Below are positions 34,576 through 43,047 of a stretch of 47,256 nt of DNA, one piece after another. The stretch is from Phycisphaerales bacterium. GTDB taxonomy: Bacteria > Planctomycetota > Phycisphaerae > Phycisphaerales > SM1A02. The stretch spans positions 1 through 47,256 of the forward strand of contig RECV01000143.1 in NCBI GenBank assembly GCA_007693845.1, written 5' to 3'. The translations under genes and the position numbers were made by a program. The notes beneath the pieces are model-generated. The model saw nothing but the letters and a program-made list of their open reading frames with translations, had not been told where the DNA came from and ran no database searches. Position 1 is the first letter of the stretch. The number at the start of each line of letters is the position of its first letter.

Positions 34576-35165
34576 TGGTTGAGTGCAGCGATCAGCGCGT
34601 CGATGTCATCACGGCTCGGTAACGGATCACGATCATGTCGCCACACCCATGCGCTTTCCTTTCGGGCGTGATTATCGAGATAGCCGAAGATGTTCTCCAC
34701 GTGCATCTGATCGTTCGGCCGAATGATTTTCCCGCCCGCGGCCCAGAGGCGGCCGGAGGGATGCCGCAGCTTGTATGACGAGTACTGCTTGGCCCGGCCG
34801 AGCTCGATCATGGCATCATCCGCGCGCGATTCGTACAGCACGTGAAGATGCGTTGCGCTGCACGAGAGGATGCTCACCGCGCATTGCATCTTGATGAGTT
34901 TGAAGAGAAATGCGCTGCCGACGATGCCGAGCTGTTGGGGCAGAAGAAACTTCGGATCACCGGTCAATCGCTGGTTGACCCAACGCCGCAGACCGGCGTG
35001 TTCTTCCGGCGGCGGCGGATTGCGATAATCGCCCGATGAGTGCCGACGATGTTGGCGCGATCGCCAGCCGCGCGAATCGCCTGGCAGCCACTGGCGATGC
35101 AACGTGCAGATCGCGTGCACTGTCCGCCGGTTGTGAATCATCCCGGAGCCCATTGGCAACATCAT
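34563..35165 (-). CDS. REP-associated tyrosine transposase (Y1/HUH family)
   Basis: 200 aa; the true start may be an ATG eight codons later (35141). The HUH motif is ATHLHVL, with the catalytic Tyr in the helix FGYLDNHARK that follows about 60 residues later, the Y1_Tnp (PF01797) arrangement. The N-terminal LHRQWLPGDSRGWRSRQHRR with YRNPPPPEEHAGLRR resembles a planctomycete branch of these proteins. Such single-copy enzymes cut at REP hairpins and spread REP sequences without being an insertion sequence themselves. Here REP-like copies touch it on both sides. A TATGAT box lies 8 nt before the first ATG. Confidence 0.85.
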   Translation of the reverse strand: MMLPMGSGMIHNRRTVHAICTLHRQWLPGDSRGWRSRQHRRHSSGDYRNPPPPEEHAGLRRWVNQRLTGDPKFLLPQQLGIVGSAFLFKLIKMQCAVSILSCSATHLHVLYESRADDAMIELGRAKQYSSYKLRHPSGRLWAAGGKIIRPNDQMHVENIFGYLDNHARKESAWVWRHDRDPLPSRDDIDALIAALNQSRG

Positions 35166-35190
35166 ACAAAACGATCATATTCGATACCAG

Positions 35191-35314
35191 GAAGCCGGAC
35201 CTGACGACCGAAGGGAGGAAGGTCCGGGTGGGTTGGTGCTTGATTTCTTTCGTCCCAACCCGGGGGTTCCTCGCTTCGCTCGTCACCCCCGGCTTCGCTC
35301 GTCACCCCCGGCTT
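35191..35314. repeat. REP-like repeat, copy B (124 bp)
   Basis: Same sequence and orientation as copy A without the 8-bp duplication. It lies 25 bp upstream of the transposase start. Its 3' end has two tandem copies of a CGTCACCCCCGGCTTC-type unit, the second of which abuts a TACAAT box. Confidence 0.93.
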
Positions 35315-35327
35315 CGGGTGGTACAAT
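35299..35327 (+). promoter_or_regulatory. Candidate promoter for the PSP1 gene with its -35 inside the repeat
   Basis: TCGTCA (35299-35304, 4/6 to TTGACA) within REP copy B, an exact 17-bp spacer, then TACAAT (35322-35327). The implied leader to the ATG at 35478 is about 145 nt. Confidence 0.4.
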
Positions 35328-35477
35328 CCTGCCATCATCGCGTTTGGAACCGGCGCTGCTCCCGTCAGGAGGGCCGTCGGCACCGAAAAACTCATCCTGA
35401 CGACATGCTGACCCCATCACGACTGACGGCACACGCCGGTGCGCCGCGTCGTGCGCGATGATCGAAAGATTTTATTC

Positions 35478-36923
35478 ATGTCCATTATGCCCCTGCCCGT
35501 CTTCGAGGCCGATGCCGATCCGCATCATCGATCGGCGATGACCGATCAGGAAATCTACGACCGACTCGAGTCGCCCAAGACCATCGTCGTCAAGTTCGGC
35601 TTCATGAAACTCATCGGTGAGTACCCCTACGATGGCGATGCCAAGCCCGGCTGCGGCTCGAAGCTCGTCGCCCGAACGCACCGCGGCACCGAACTGGTGG
35701 AGATGCTCACCACCACCTGCGAGAATGCCGGCTGCTCCAAGTCCATCACCCGTCGCGAATTGCTCGATTACGTCGAAAATTCCGGCGGCAAGGACTACCC
35801 GTTTCACTCCAATGGCCGCATCCTCCGCGTTGCCACCGTGGAAGATCTCAACCGCCAGTCTGCTCTCGGCCAGGACCAGCCCCAGCAAGTCAAACGGTGC
35901 AGGGAACTCATCCGCGAGTACCGACTGCCGATGAAGCTGGTCGAAGCAGAAGCCATTCTCGGCGGCGAGTTGCTCACGTTCTACTACATGTCCGAAGAGC
36001 GGGTCGACTTCCGCGAACTTGTCCGCCAACTGGCTTCGGAGTTCAAGACGCGTATCGAGATGCGGCAGGTCGGCGCCCGCGATGAGGCGCGACTGGTCGC
36101 GGATTACGAACGCTGCGGACAGCACTGCTGCTGCAAGAACTTTCTCAAGGTGCTCAAGCCGGTCTCGATGAAGTCAGCCAAGGTGCAGAAGGCGACGCTC
36201 GATCCACTGAAGATCTCCGGCCGGTGTGGTCGTCTGATGTGCTGCCTGCGCTATGAGGATCAGACCTACAAGGAACTAAAGAAAAACCTGCCCCGTCGCA
36301 ACAAGCGCGTCGGCACGTCCGAAGGCCCGGGCGTGGTGGTGGACACGAAGATTCTCGTGCAACTCGCGCTCGTACGGCTGGAACACGACAATCGCGAGAT
36401 CGCGGTGCCCGTGGAAGAACTGATGGATCCGGACAACTGCCCCGCACCCGGTTCGCTGACCAAGCCCGAACACGAAGCCGATCCGATGCGCGGATTGTCG
36501 GAAAAGGACATCAAGGATCGCACGGATGATCGCAAACGCGGCGGCAAGCGCAAGCGCGGCGAGCGGAAGAGCAAAGATCAGCAACAGGATGAGTTCCGCG
36601 CCAAATCCCGCGAGGTCGATCCGGAACGCAAACCTGCAGATGATGAGTCCGGTGAAGGCGGCAAGGGCAAGAAGTCGCGCCGTCGTCGCAAGCCGCGCGG
36701 CGGGCGAAAGAGCGAAGGGCCGACGCCGGCTGGAGACAAGCCCGGAAAGGAGCAGAGCGGTCCGCCGAAGGCCGCCCGAGATGGCGGTGATGACAGCGGC
36801 GGGAAACCCAAGCGCAAGCGGCGACGTCGCCGCGGGGGACGCGGTCGCCGCGACGGCGGCAAGGGCTCGGGTGACGGTTCGGGCGGCGGTTCCGGCGGTG
36901 GTGGCAGTGGCGGCAGTGACTGA
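35478..36923 (+). CDS. PSP1/RicT-like protein with long basic C-terminal tail
   Basis: 481 aa from the ATG at 35478, with GAAAG 9 nt upstream; later in-frame ATGs are possible. The PSP1 domain spans about 120-285, with the conserved cysteines ERCGQHCCCKNFL (Cys213, 217-219) and GRCGRLMCCLRYE (Cys250, 255, 256). In Bacillus the relative RicT (YaaT) works in a Ric complex carrying iron-sulfur clusters that promotes RNA processing. Residues 335-481 are low-complexity Lys, Arg, Gly and Ser, ending GGGSGGS, and are probably an RNA-binding disordered tail. Regulation of RNA maturation is an inference from the family. It is followed by DUF1294. Confidence 0.88.
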   Translation: MSIMPLPVFEADADPHHRSAMTDQEIYDRLESPKTIVVKFGFMKLIGEYPYDGDAKPGCGSKLVARTHRGTELVEMLTTTCENAGCSKSITRRELLDYVENSGGKDYPFHSNGRILRVATVEDLNRQSALGQDQPQQVKRCRELIREYRLPMKLVEAEAILGGELLTFYYMSEERVDFRELVRQLASEFKTRIEMRQVGARDEARLVADYERCGQHCCCKNFLKVLKPVSMKSAKVQKATLDPLKISGRCGRLMCCLRYEDQTYKELKKNLPRRNKRVGTSEGPGVVVDTKILVQLALVRLEHDNREIAVPVEELMDPDNCPAPGSLTKPEHEADPMRGLSEKDIKDRTDDRKRGGKRKRGERKSKDQQQDEFRAKSREVDPERKPADDESGEGGKGKKSRRRRKPRGGRKSEGPTPAGDKPGKEQSGPPKAARDGGDDSGGKPKRKRRRRRGGRGRRDGGKGSGDGSGGGSGGGGSGGSD

Positions 36924-36940
36924 ACGGAGAGCCGCAATCC

Positions 36941-37231
36941 ATGACCGTCCTCGGTATCGTCATCTCGGTCTATCTCGTCATGAGCATCATCGCCTTCCTC
37001 GCTTACGGTCTGGATAAACGCGCTGCGACCGATGGCGCATGGCGGACGGCGGAGAAACGCCTTCATCTCTGGTCGCTTCTCGGCGGCTTCCCCGGCGCGC
37101 TGGCCGCGCAGTGCGTCTTTCGACACAAGAACCGCAAGCGAAAGTTCATGATCATCTTCTGGCTGATTGTGCTCCTGCATGTCGCGGCATGGAGCACCGG
37201 GTTCTACGTCCGTTATGTCGGACTTTCGTGA
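36941..37231 (+). CDS. DUF1294 membrane protein
   Basis: 96 aa. Two hydrophobic segments (about 2-24 and 70-92) frame the family motif: AYGLDKRAA, then EKRLHLWSLLGGFPGALAAQ and FRHKNRKRKF, characteristic of DUF1294. The function is unknown; in some proteins the domain is fused to a cold-shock domain, hinting at nucleic-acid links. GGAGAG lies 9 nt before the ATG. It starts 17 bp after the PSP1 gene, so they are likely cotranscribed, and it ends close to or inside the oxidase start. Confidence 0.87.
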   Translation: MTVLGIVISVYLVMSIIAFLAYGLDKRAATDGAWRTAEKRLHLWSLLGGFPGALAAQCVFRHKNRKRKFMIIFWLIVLLHVAAWSTGFYVRYVGLS

Positions 37232-37268
37232 TCTGAATCCCGGCCTGCGGCACGGCGAACTGCTCACC

Positions 37269-38333
37269 ATGAGTCTCACGCAACCCGATCGAGCAAAGCA
37301 AAATGAACATCGGGCCATCGTTGTCGGCGCCGGTGTCGCCGGATCGGTCTGCGGCCGCGATCTCGCTGCGGCGGGTTGGTCGGTCACGCTGCTGGACAAG
37401 GCGCGCGGCCCCGGTGGCCGGGCTTCTTCCCGCCGAATTGAACCGCACCGTTTCGATCACGGCGCGCAATACTTCACGGTTCGCAGTGAGAGCTTCCAAC
37501 GCGGCGTCGATTCGATGGCATCACGCGGCACGGTCAAACTCTGGCGGCCACGTACCGCTCACATCAATTCTTCCGGCATCTCCATTGATGACGTGGATGA
37601 TGAACCGTCGAATCGTCACCCGCGTTGGGTGGCCTGCCCGGGCATGAATGATCTGGTGCGCGATCTGCAGCACGGATTGGACATCAACTTTCAGCATCAC
37701 GTCGAACGGATTGAACGGGCCGCCGACGGATGGGAAGTGACGTGCGCGGACGCGGCTCGAACGGCCTCTGCGCCGAATCTGGTCCTCGCGATTCCCGCGC
37801 CGCAGGCCACAGCATTGTTGACGGATCAGCCGGAAATTCGCTGCCGTCTGGAGGCCGTGCGCATGCAGCCGTGTTGGGCGGTGATGATCGCGTACGACCG
37901 GACACTGGACGTTCCGTTCGATGCGGCCCGGGTTGAAGCCGGTCCATTGCGCTGGGTAGCCCGGCAATCGAGTCGCCCGGATCGGTCGCCGCTCGAGAGT
38001 TGGGTGCTGCACGCTTCACCCGAGTGGTCGCGCGATCATCTGGAAGCGGAGTCGAAAATCATCGCGGAAGATCTGCAGCGAGAGTTTGAAAGAATCTTGC
38101 AGGTTGCTGGTTTGGAGGGCACTGTATCCCCGGTTTTGTGTACTGCTCACCGCTGGCGATACGCACTGGTCGATCAACCGCTCGGCGCACCGTATCTCTG
38201 GTGTGCTGCATCCAGAATCGGGTTGTGCGGCGACTGGTGTCTCGGGCCGCGCATCGAAGCTGCCTATGAAAGTGGTCGTGAACTGGCCCAGTGCCTGCTG
38301 CGCCGCCGGGAAGCGCGAGCGCAGGCCGTATGA
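37269..38333 (+). CDS. FAD-dependent amine oxidase, renalase-like
   Basis: 354 aa from the ATG at 37269; an ATG at 37215 would overlap the DUF1294 gene. The N-terminal Rossmann motif VVGAGVAGSVCGRDLAAAG is followed by LLDKARGPGGRASSRR and FDHGAQYFTVR, the signature of the short renalase-type flavoproteins. The C-terminus has the second FAD motif with GLCGDWCLGPRIEAAYESG. Bacterial renalases oxidise isomeric dihydronicotinamides; whether this one does is not shown by sequence. It stops upstream of a strong bidirectional terminator. Confidence 0.88.
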   Translation: MSLTQPDRAKQNEHRAIVVGAGVAGSVCGRDLAAAGWSVTLLDKARGPGGRASSRRIEPHRFDHGAQYFTVRSESFQRGVDSMASRGTVKLWRPRTAHINSSGISIDDVDDEPSNRHPRWVACPGMNDLVRDLQHGLDINFQHHVERIERAADGWEVTCADAARTASAPNLVLAIPAPQATALLTDQPEIRCRLEAVRMQPCWAVMIAYDRTLDVPFDAARVEAGPLRWVARQSSRPDRSPLESWVLHASPEWSRDHLEAESKIIAEDLQREFERILQVAGLEGTVSPVLCTAHRWRYALVDQPLGAPYLWCAASRIGLCGDWCLGPRIEAAYESGRELAQCLLRRREARAQAV

Positions 38334-38365
38334 CCGGGCGTTGAAAGTTGGCCTCTTGAATTGAA

Positions 38366-38399
38366 AAAGACCCGGCCACGCGCGGTGAGCCGGGACTTT
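38366..38399. terminator. Bidirectional terminator between the oxidase and DUF481 genes
   Basis: CCCGGC (38371-38376) pairs with GCCGGG (38389-38394). The stem extends with AAAG/CTTT outside an A-A mismatch. An A-rich stretch on one side and T-rich sequence on the other serve both convergent genes. Confidence 0.65.
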
Positions 38400-38480
38400 G
38401 ACAGTTTTCAATGGCCGTCAATGAACTGACGGTTTCAGGCAAAGGGGCGATCACATTCGCAACTTCGCGACACTGATGCT

Positions 38481-39416
38481 TCAGAAATCCATCTGCAGAC
38501 CGACAAAGAATCGGTAATCGTTGTGCCGCCGGTCCTCACTGACCTTTGACTGATGTTCGTGCCGGAAGCCGGCGGCGAGACTAAGGTCCAGATCGTTGTC
38601 GAGCAGGTAGGACCAGTCGAGACTGCTCACCACCCGAAACTCGCCGAAGTCGTCAAAGTCCGGGTAGAAGATTGAGCTGAAGCGGAGTTCCTGCCGTGCT
38701 GACATTGCCCAGACACCTTCCGCGCCGAACATGCCTTCCGGCCGCACATCTTCATTGTCGGATTTGAATTCCTTGATCGCACCGATACCGGCGAGCAGGT
38801 TGAGTTCCAGCGGTTCCGGTTCAATCAACGCGTAGCCGACACCGACGTGGCCGGTGAGGCGGTACTCCCACGACTGAAACTCGTCGTAGTCAAAGCGACC
38901 GTCGGCAAAGATGAACCAGCGTGATTCGGGAATCAGCCAGTCATGCCGCACGCCGGCGGTGAAACGGTTTTCACTTCGATCACCGCTATCCTGGCCGAAG
39001 TAGTACGCGGTATCGAGCGTCAGTCGGCTGGTGTCGGTCTTCCGCCGCGCGGTGAAGATCGCGTTGGCATTGATGTTGTCCGTGTTGCCGGAGGAGTATG
39101 ATCCTGCGGCGACGAGGCGCAAACGCCAGGGTGACGGCTCGACGGCTTCACCGCTCTGGACGCTCATTGCCAGGCGATCTTCAGCGCGCTGCAGATCATC
39201 CAGCATCTGCTGGGGCAGGGTCACCTTCTGACGTTCGACTTCGATCCGGCCGAGCACGGGGTGATCGAACTGGACCGTGTCATCATTGACGCCGAGGATC
39301 TTCCCCTTGAGCGTTTCGCCCGAACTCAGGGTGATCACATCGGTGGCCGAAACCGTCGCGGTGAGCCACGCACCGGCGAAGATGGCGGTGGCGCATTGAA
39401 ACGCGTGATACTTCAT
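38481..39416 (-). CDS. DUF481 outer-membrane beta-barrel protein
   Basis: 311 aa. A signal peptide (1-24, ending VSA-T) is followed by a small SH3-like segment (about 26-70, ITLSSGETLKGKILGV) and then a DUF481 barrel (about 95-311) with alternating aromatic strands such as SRWFIFADGRFDYDEF and a terminal Phe, typical of proteins inserted by the Bam complex. DUF481 proteins resemble salt-induced outer-membrane proteins; the role is unknown. AAGGAG lies about 11 nt before the ATG. Confidence 0.9.
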   Translation of the reverse strand: MKYHAFQCATAIFAGAWLTATVSATDVITLSSGETLKGKILGVNDDTVQFDHPVLGRIEVERQKVTLPQQMLDDLQRAEDRLAMSVQSGEAVEPSPWRLRLVAAGSYSSGNTDNINANAIFTARRKTDTSRLTLDTAYYFGQDSGDRSENRFTAGVRHDWLIPESRWFIFADGRFDYDEFQSWEYRLTGHVGVGYALIEPEPLELNLLAGIGAIKEFKSDNEDVRPEGMFGAEGVWAMSARQELRFSSIFYPDFDDFGEFRVVSSLDWSYLLDNDLDLSLAAGFRHEHQSKVSEDRRHNDYRFFVGLQMDF

Positions 39417-39648
39417 GGGAATGGGTTCTCCTTTTTCGCATTATGTTCAGTTGGGCCAGAGTGAGATGGAAGCGGACGCATCGGCGATGTCGTCGTGAGT
39501 TGCAAAACGCACCGCTGCAATGGGGGAGGGAGCATATCACAACCTCGGCTCGCCCGGGCGGCGACGGCGGAGTCAGAACATGGAAAGTCCATGCCGAAGA
39601 ACGTGCCTCGGTTTTTCGTCCGGGCTGTACCGTTTCTGCTCACGTTCG

Positions 39649-39661
39649 TACACTGTTCATC
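39649..39661 (+). promoter_or_regulatory. -10 box 7 nt before the start codon (candidate leaderless promoter)
   Basis: TACACT (39649-39654) then seven bases and the ATG at 39662, without Shine-Dalgarno. The -35 is weak. Confidence 0.4.
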
Positions 39662-40297
39662 ATGAACTGGTGCGAATCAGCATGCGTTTGCTCCTCCGGC
39701 AACTGGCGATGGATGCCGGTGTTGTTGCTGACGGTTCTATCGTTTGGATGCGCGACCGCTCCGCCGGCAGCGAACGCTGACCCCTTCGCGGCCGCTCCGG
39801 AAGATTTTTCACTCGATTTGACCGTGCTGGTCGGACGCGGCGTGGCTGCGGAAGACCGGATCGGCACCAATCGGCCGATGCGAATCGTGCTCTTCGCGGA
39901 CGGCGCGCTACACGCCGAGTTCGACCGCGCGATGAACGCCAACACGGTGCCCGGCTACGTCAGGACACTCAGCCGCGGACAGATGGCCTCGCTCTGGACC
40001 GAATTGCGACAACTCGGTTTCGCGGAGCCGGCAGCGGCCGATCCGACCATCAATTTCACCACCGTGGAGGCGCGACGGAACGACGTTGTCACATTGCTGG
40101 CGATGACCGGCGATGAGTCACGCTGGATCTTCACGCGTTCCCGTTCGTACGATGAGGAGTCGGAAGGTGCCTTTCGCACGCTGACCGATCGGCTGGCCGC
40201 GCTCGCATGGGCGCCGCCTGCCGTCACGGGGCGTCGCATGATTCAGCCGGAACGGTATGACTTCGGACATGATCCCTACGAGCGGTACCGGCGATGA
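39662..40297 (+). CDS. Lipoprotein of unknown function (pair member 1)
   Basis: 211 aa from the ATG at 39662. The signal segment WMPVLLLTVLSFGC ends in a lipobox with Cys30. The mature part has beta-type strands (DLTVLVGRG, MRIVLFADGALHAEF) and a helix, LSRGQMASLWTELRQLGF. The next lipoprotein has a similar layout with an equivalent RELLETHGW helix, so the two are probably diverged paralogues. No known domain. Its stop overlaps the next start by 4 bp. Confidence 0.8.
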   Translation: MNWCESACVCSSGNWRWMPVLLLTVLSFGCATAPPAANADPFAAAPEDFSLDLTVLVGRGVAAEDRIGTNRPMRIVLFADGALHAEFDRAMNANTVPGYVRTLSRGQMASLWTELRQLGFAEPAAADPTINFTTVEARRNDVVTLLAMTGDESRWIFTRSRSYDEESEGAFRTLTDRLAALAWAPPAVTGRRMIQPERYDFGHDPYERYRR

Positions 40298-40821
40298 TGA
40301 AGTGCCTGAATCTCCAGACGATCTTGATCATTGGAATTGCCAAGGTCCTGTTCGCCGCGGCGATGGTCGGTTGCGCATCGGCCCGACTGGGTGGCGGCGT
40401 TGACCGCACCGGCGGACTGGCGGTCGAACTGGAGATGCGCGGCGACGATGATTCCGCTGCATTCTATCGCCTCACCCGCAGCGGCCAACTCGAGTTTGCC
40501 GGCGGACGGGACGCGAATCAGAAACGAATCAGTTGGACGGGGCAGCTCGATGAAGACGACATCGCCTCAGTGCGCGAACTTCTGGAAACGCACGGATGGC
40601 TCAGCGGAGAAGCGTCGCGCCGGCTCGAGCGGTCCGTGCCGGACAGTGCGGTCAAACGGCGTTACGACCTGACCGTGCGTCAGGGGCGTGAAACCCGCCG
40701 GTATCAGGTGATCGGGCCGGATTCCGCGATGACCGAACTCTATGATCAATTGGACCGGCTCGCAGCGCGACGGTTTGACTCCGTGCTCGATCAACTGCCG
40801 CGCGCAGGCGATCAGCAGTAG
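40294..40821 (+). CDS. Lipoprotein of unknown function (pair member 2)
   Basis: 175 aa. The signal sequence ends in AMVGC (lipobox, Cys27). The mature region has LAVELEMRGDDDSAAFYRLTRSG and, after a helix, a YDLTVRQGRETRRYQV strand pair, paralleling the upstream lipoprotein. Start and stop overlap in ATGA, so translation is coupled. The two may form a heteromeric complex at the membrane; this is inference from layout alone. Confidence 0.8.
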   Translation: MMKCLNLQTILIIGIAKVLFAAAMVGCASARLGGGVDRTGGLAVELEMRGDDDSAAFYRLTRSGQLEFAGGRDANQKRISWTGQLDEDDIASVRELLETHGWLSGEASRRLERSVPDSAVKRRYDLTVRQGRETRRYQVIGPDSAMTELYDQLDRLAARRFDSVLDQLPRAGDQQ

Positions 40822-40866
40822 TGCTTCGATCGAACGACGAAAGAAACCTGAAACTGAGGTGCCTCC

Positions 40867-41691
40867 ATGAACCGCAACAACCGCCACCGTAGAAGTCCGC
40901 GGCGCGGTTACGGGCTGCTCGGCATGCTGATTACGCTGGTCTGCGTGTTGATCCTGTTTTCTATCACCATGACCGCGCTCAACCAGCGGATCACCGGCGA
41001 AGGATCGCCCAGGGCGGGAACCGTTCGTTCGGTTCAGGACATGATGCATCTGACCGGTTTGTACCAGTCGATGCTTGCCGGTGCCCGTGATTTTCAGGAT
41101 CGTCGTTATCTCACGCCCGCCGGGGTCGCTCGATCATCAGATCACTCGTTGAACACGACCGCGAATTTTTATTCAGCGATGGTCGCGCAGAACTATGTCT
41201 CGCCGCAGAACCTCATCTCCGCCAACGAGTACAGCGGCTACGTCGAACCGATGCATGATTACGACTTCGCCAGCTACAACCCGCAACGCGGGCAATACTG
41301 GGATGAGAATTTTCACGCGGATCTTCATCGGCTCTCTCACGTGTCGTTCGCGCACATGCCGTTCTTCGGCGAGCGCTACGAGCGACACTGGCGCGCGACC
41401 ATGGACGGCCGAGTCGTGCTGATCGGCAACCGCGGGCCAAAGGACGGCGTTGATGATCCCTATTCCATGACCTACGGCCGTGACGGAAAATGGGGCGGTC
41501 ACATCGTCTTCGGCGATGGCAGTGTCCAGTTCACCGATAGTTTTACTCCTGCCGGGCTCACCTACGAACGCGATGGGCAGACCTATCCCGACAACATCTT
41601 TGCGATGGAAGATGGCGCAAACGGACGCGACATGATCCTCTCATTCACGCAAGAAATGACGCGCAACGGGCCCGAACTGCAATACGACTGA
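40867..41691 (+). CDS. Type IV pilin-like protein with DG-type C-terminal motif
   Basis: 274 aa. A basic leader RRSPRRG is followed by a hydrophobic helix YGLLGMLITLVCVLILF, the layout of a prepilin peptidase substrate cut after Gly. The Glu at +5 expected in classical pilins is absent. Near the C-terminus HIVFGDGSVQF resembles the DG motif of planctomycete DUF1559-type pseudopilins. GAGG lies close before the ATG at 40867. It probably sits at the envelope as a pseudopilin-like component, but no secretion genes are in the window. It follows the lipoprotein pair by 45 bp, possibly one operon. Confidence 0.8.
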   Translation: MNRNNRHRRSPRRGYGLLGMLITLVCVLILFSITMTALNQRITGEGSPRAGTVRSVQDMMHLTGLYQSMLAGARDFQDRRYLTPAGVARSSDHSLNTTANFYSAMVAQNYVSPQNLISANEYSGYVEPMHDYDFASYNPQRGQYWDENFHADLHRLSHVSFAHMPFFGERYERHWRATMDGRVVLIGNRGPKDGVDDPYSMTYGRDGKWGGHIVFGDGSVQFTDSFTPAGLTYERDGQTYPDNIFAMEDGANGRDMILSFTQEMTRNGPELQYD

Positions 41692-41704
41692 TCTCCCAGC
41701 GCAC

Positions 41705-41741
41705 GAAGCCGCGCCTGACGACCGCAGGGAGGAAGGCCCGG
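41705..41741. repeat. Solo partial REP-like copy (copy C)
   Basis: 37 bp matching the first hairpin of copies A and B, with CCGCGCCT and AGGCCCGG arms and the same loop apart from one or two changes. It lies between convergent genes about 6.4 kb from the transposase and lacks the second hairpin. Confidence 0.8.
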
Positions 41742-41775
41742 ATCACCACCGAATAACCAGCGGATCGAACCAAAA

Positions 41776-42714
41776 CTAAGTCGCAGCGCTGACCACCGCC
41801 TGCTCCACTCGCGCTCGCGGCTTGCGCACCCACCCGCCCGGCACGAGCAGGCCGACAACGAGCAAGAGCGCGCCCAACGCCACGCCGATCATGCCGGCCG
41901 CGTTCGTGTCAATCCAAACCGCAGCGCCGTATCCGCTGACGGATGCGAGCAGCGCGAAGAGCATCGCCACGAGCATCATCGTCACGAGACGGTTGGTGAG
42001 CAGGTGCGCTGCGAGCGGGGGGACGATGAGCATCGCCACCACCAGAATCGAACCGACCGCTTCGAACGCCGCCACCACCGTGATCGCGGTGAGGGTCATC
42101 AGCAGGTAATGCATCAGGTGCGGATTGATGCCTTGAGCAGAAGCCATGCCGGGATCGAACGCGCTGAGCCGCAGTTCCTTGAAGAGCAGAGCGACCACCG
42201 CGAGATTGAGCAAGAGCACGACCGCGAGGGAGACGATCTGGCGCGGAAAGGTCGACCAGGTCTGCCAGGTGAAAAGTGCTGCGAGTGAATCAGGCGGCGT
42301 GATCCACAGCACATGCTCCATCTGGCCGTAGAGCACACAGTCAGCATCGAGATGCGCCCGGCCGCCGGCCGTCCAGTCGAGCATGATCACCCCCACCGCG
42401 AAGAGAATCGTAAAGACCACGCCCATCGCGGCGCCGGGTTCGATGCGTGCGGCACGATGAATCAACTGCGTGAAAAGTGCGGTCAGAACGCCCACCGCCG
42501 CAGCGCCGAGAAAGATCGGCAGGGACTGCATCGTGCCCGCCAGCAGGAAGCCCACCACGATGCCCGGCAAGACGGCGTGGCTGATCGCATCGCCCATCAG
42601 ACTCATGCGGCGCAGCACCAGAAATACGCCGACCACCGCGCACGCCAGCGATGCCAGCACACCGGCTGCGAGCACGGGAACATCCTGCATCAGAATGACT
42701 TCGAGTGAAGGCAT
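41776..42714 (-). CDS. Metal ABC transporter permease (ZnuB/MntB family)
   Basis: 312 aa from the ATG at 42714; the frame upstream passes through a hexamer repeat and is discarded. Family signatures are GDAISHAVLPGIVVGF and GRAHLDADCVLYGQ, followed by VVAAFEAVGSILVVAMLIVPPLAAHL, with eight or so hydrophobic segments. It would form the membrane channel for zinc, manganese or iron. Neither the ATP-binding nor the binding-protein gene that normally accompanies it is upstream or downstream, so it works with subunits encoded elsewhere or is a relic. It is convergent with the pilin-like gene. Confidence 0.92.
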   Translation of the reverse strand: MPSLEVILMQDVPVLAAGVLASLACAVVGVFLVLRRMSLMGDAISHAVLPGIVVGFLLAGTMQSLPIFLGAAAVGVLTALFTQLIHRAARIEPGAAMGVVFTILFAVGVIMLDWTAGGRAHLDADCVLYGQMEHVLWITPPDSLAALFTWQTWSTFPRQIVSLAVVLLLNLAVVALLFKELRLSAFDPGMASAQGINPHLMHYLLMTLTAITVVAAFEAVGSILVVAMLIVPPLAAHLLTNRLVTMMLVAMLFALLASVSGYGAAVWIDTNAAGMIGVALGALLLVVGLLVPGGWVRKPRARVEQAVVSAAT

Positions 42715-42892
42715 AAATGGGCGTTCGTGGACGGCGTGGTGAAACTTCGAAAGCGATGATGATGAAGTGATCAGAATTCCGGACTGTGACAAGGCCGATG
42801 CGGCCGCCTGTTCAAGAAGCCCGCCGGTTCGGCGAGACCATGATAGGTCGTTCGGAAGCAGGAGCGGTTCCAGACCCACTGCCACCCGAGCC

Positions 42893-42946
42893 CCAGCTCC
42901 AGTTCCAGTTCCGGTTCCAGCTCCAGCTCCAGCTCCAGCTCCAGTT
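42893..42946. repeat. Nine tandem hexamers
   Basis: Units of CCAGCT, CCAGTT or CCGGTT run in strict 6-bp register; four consecutive CCAGCT occupy 42917-42940. The array is 180 bp before the permease start, and a frame through it would give Pro-Ala/Pro-Val or Gly-Ala/Gly-Thr repeats. Confidence 0.93.
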
Positions 42947-43047
42947 CGGCCCTCAGGGTACGTGCCGTCGGTCATCGTCAACGATCACAAGTACCCGATC
43001 CAACCCAACTGCGTGCAACCAATTGATGCTGTCTCGGGCGATAGTCA

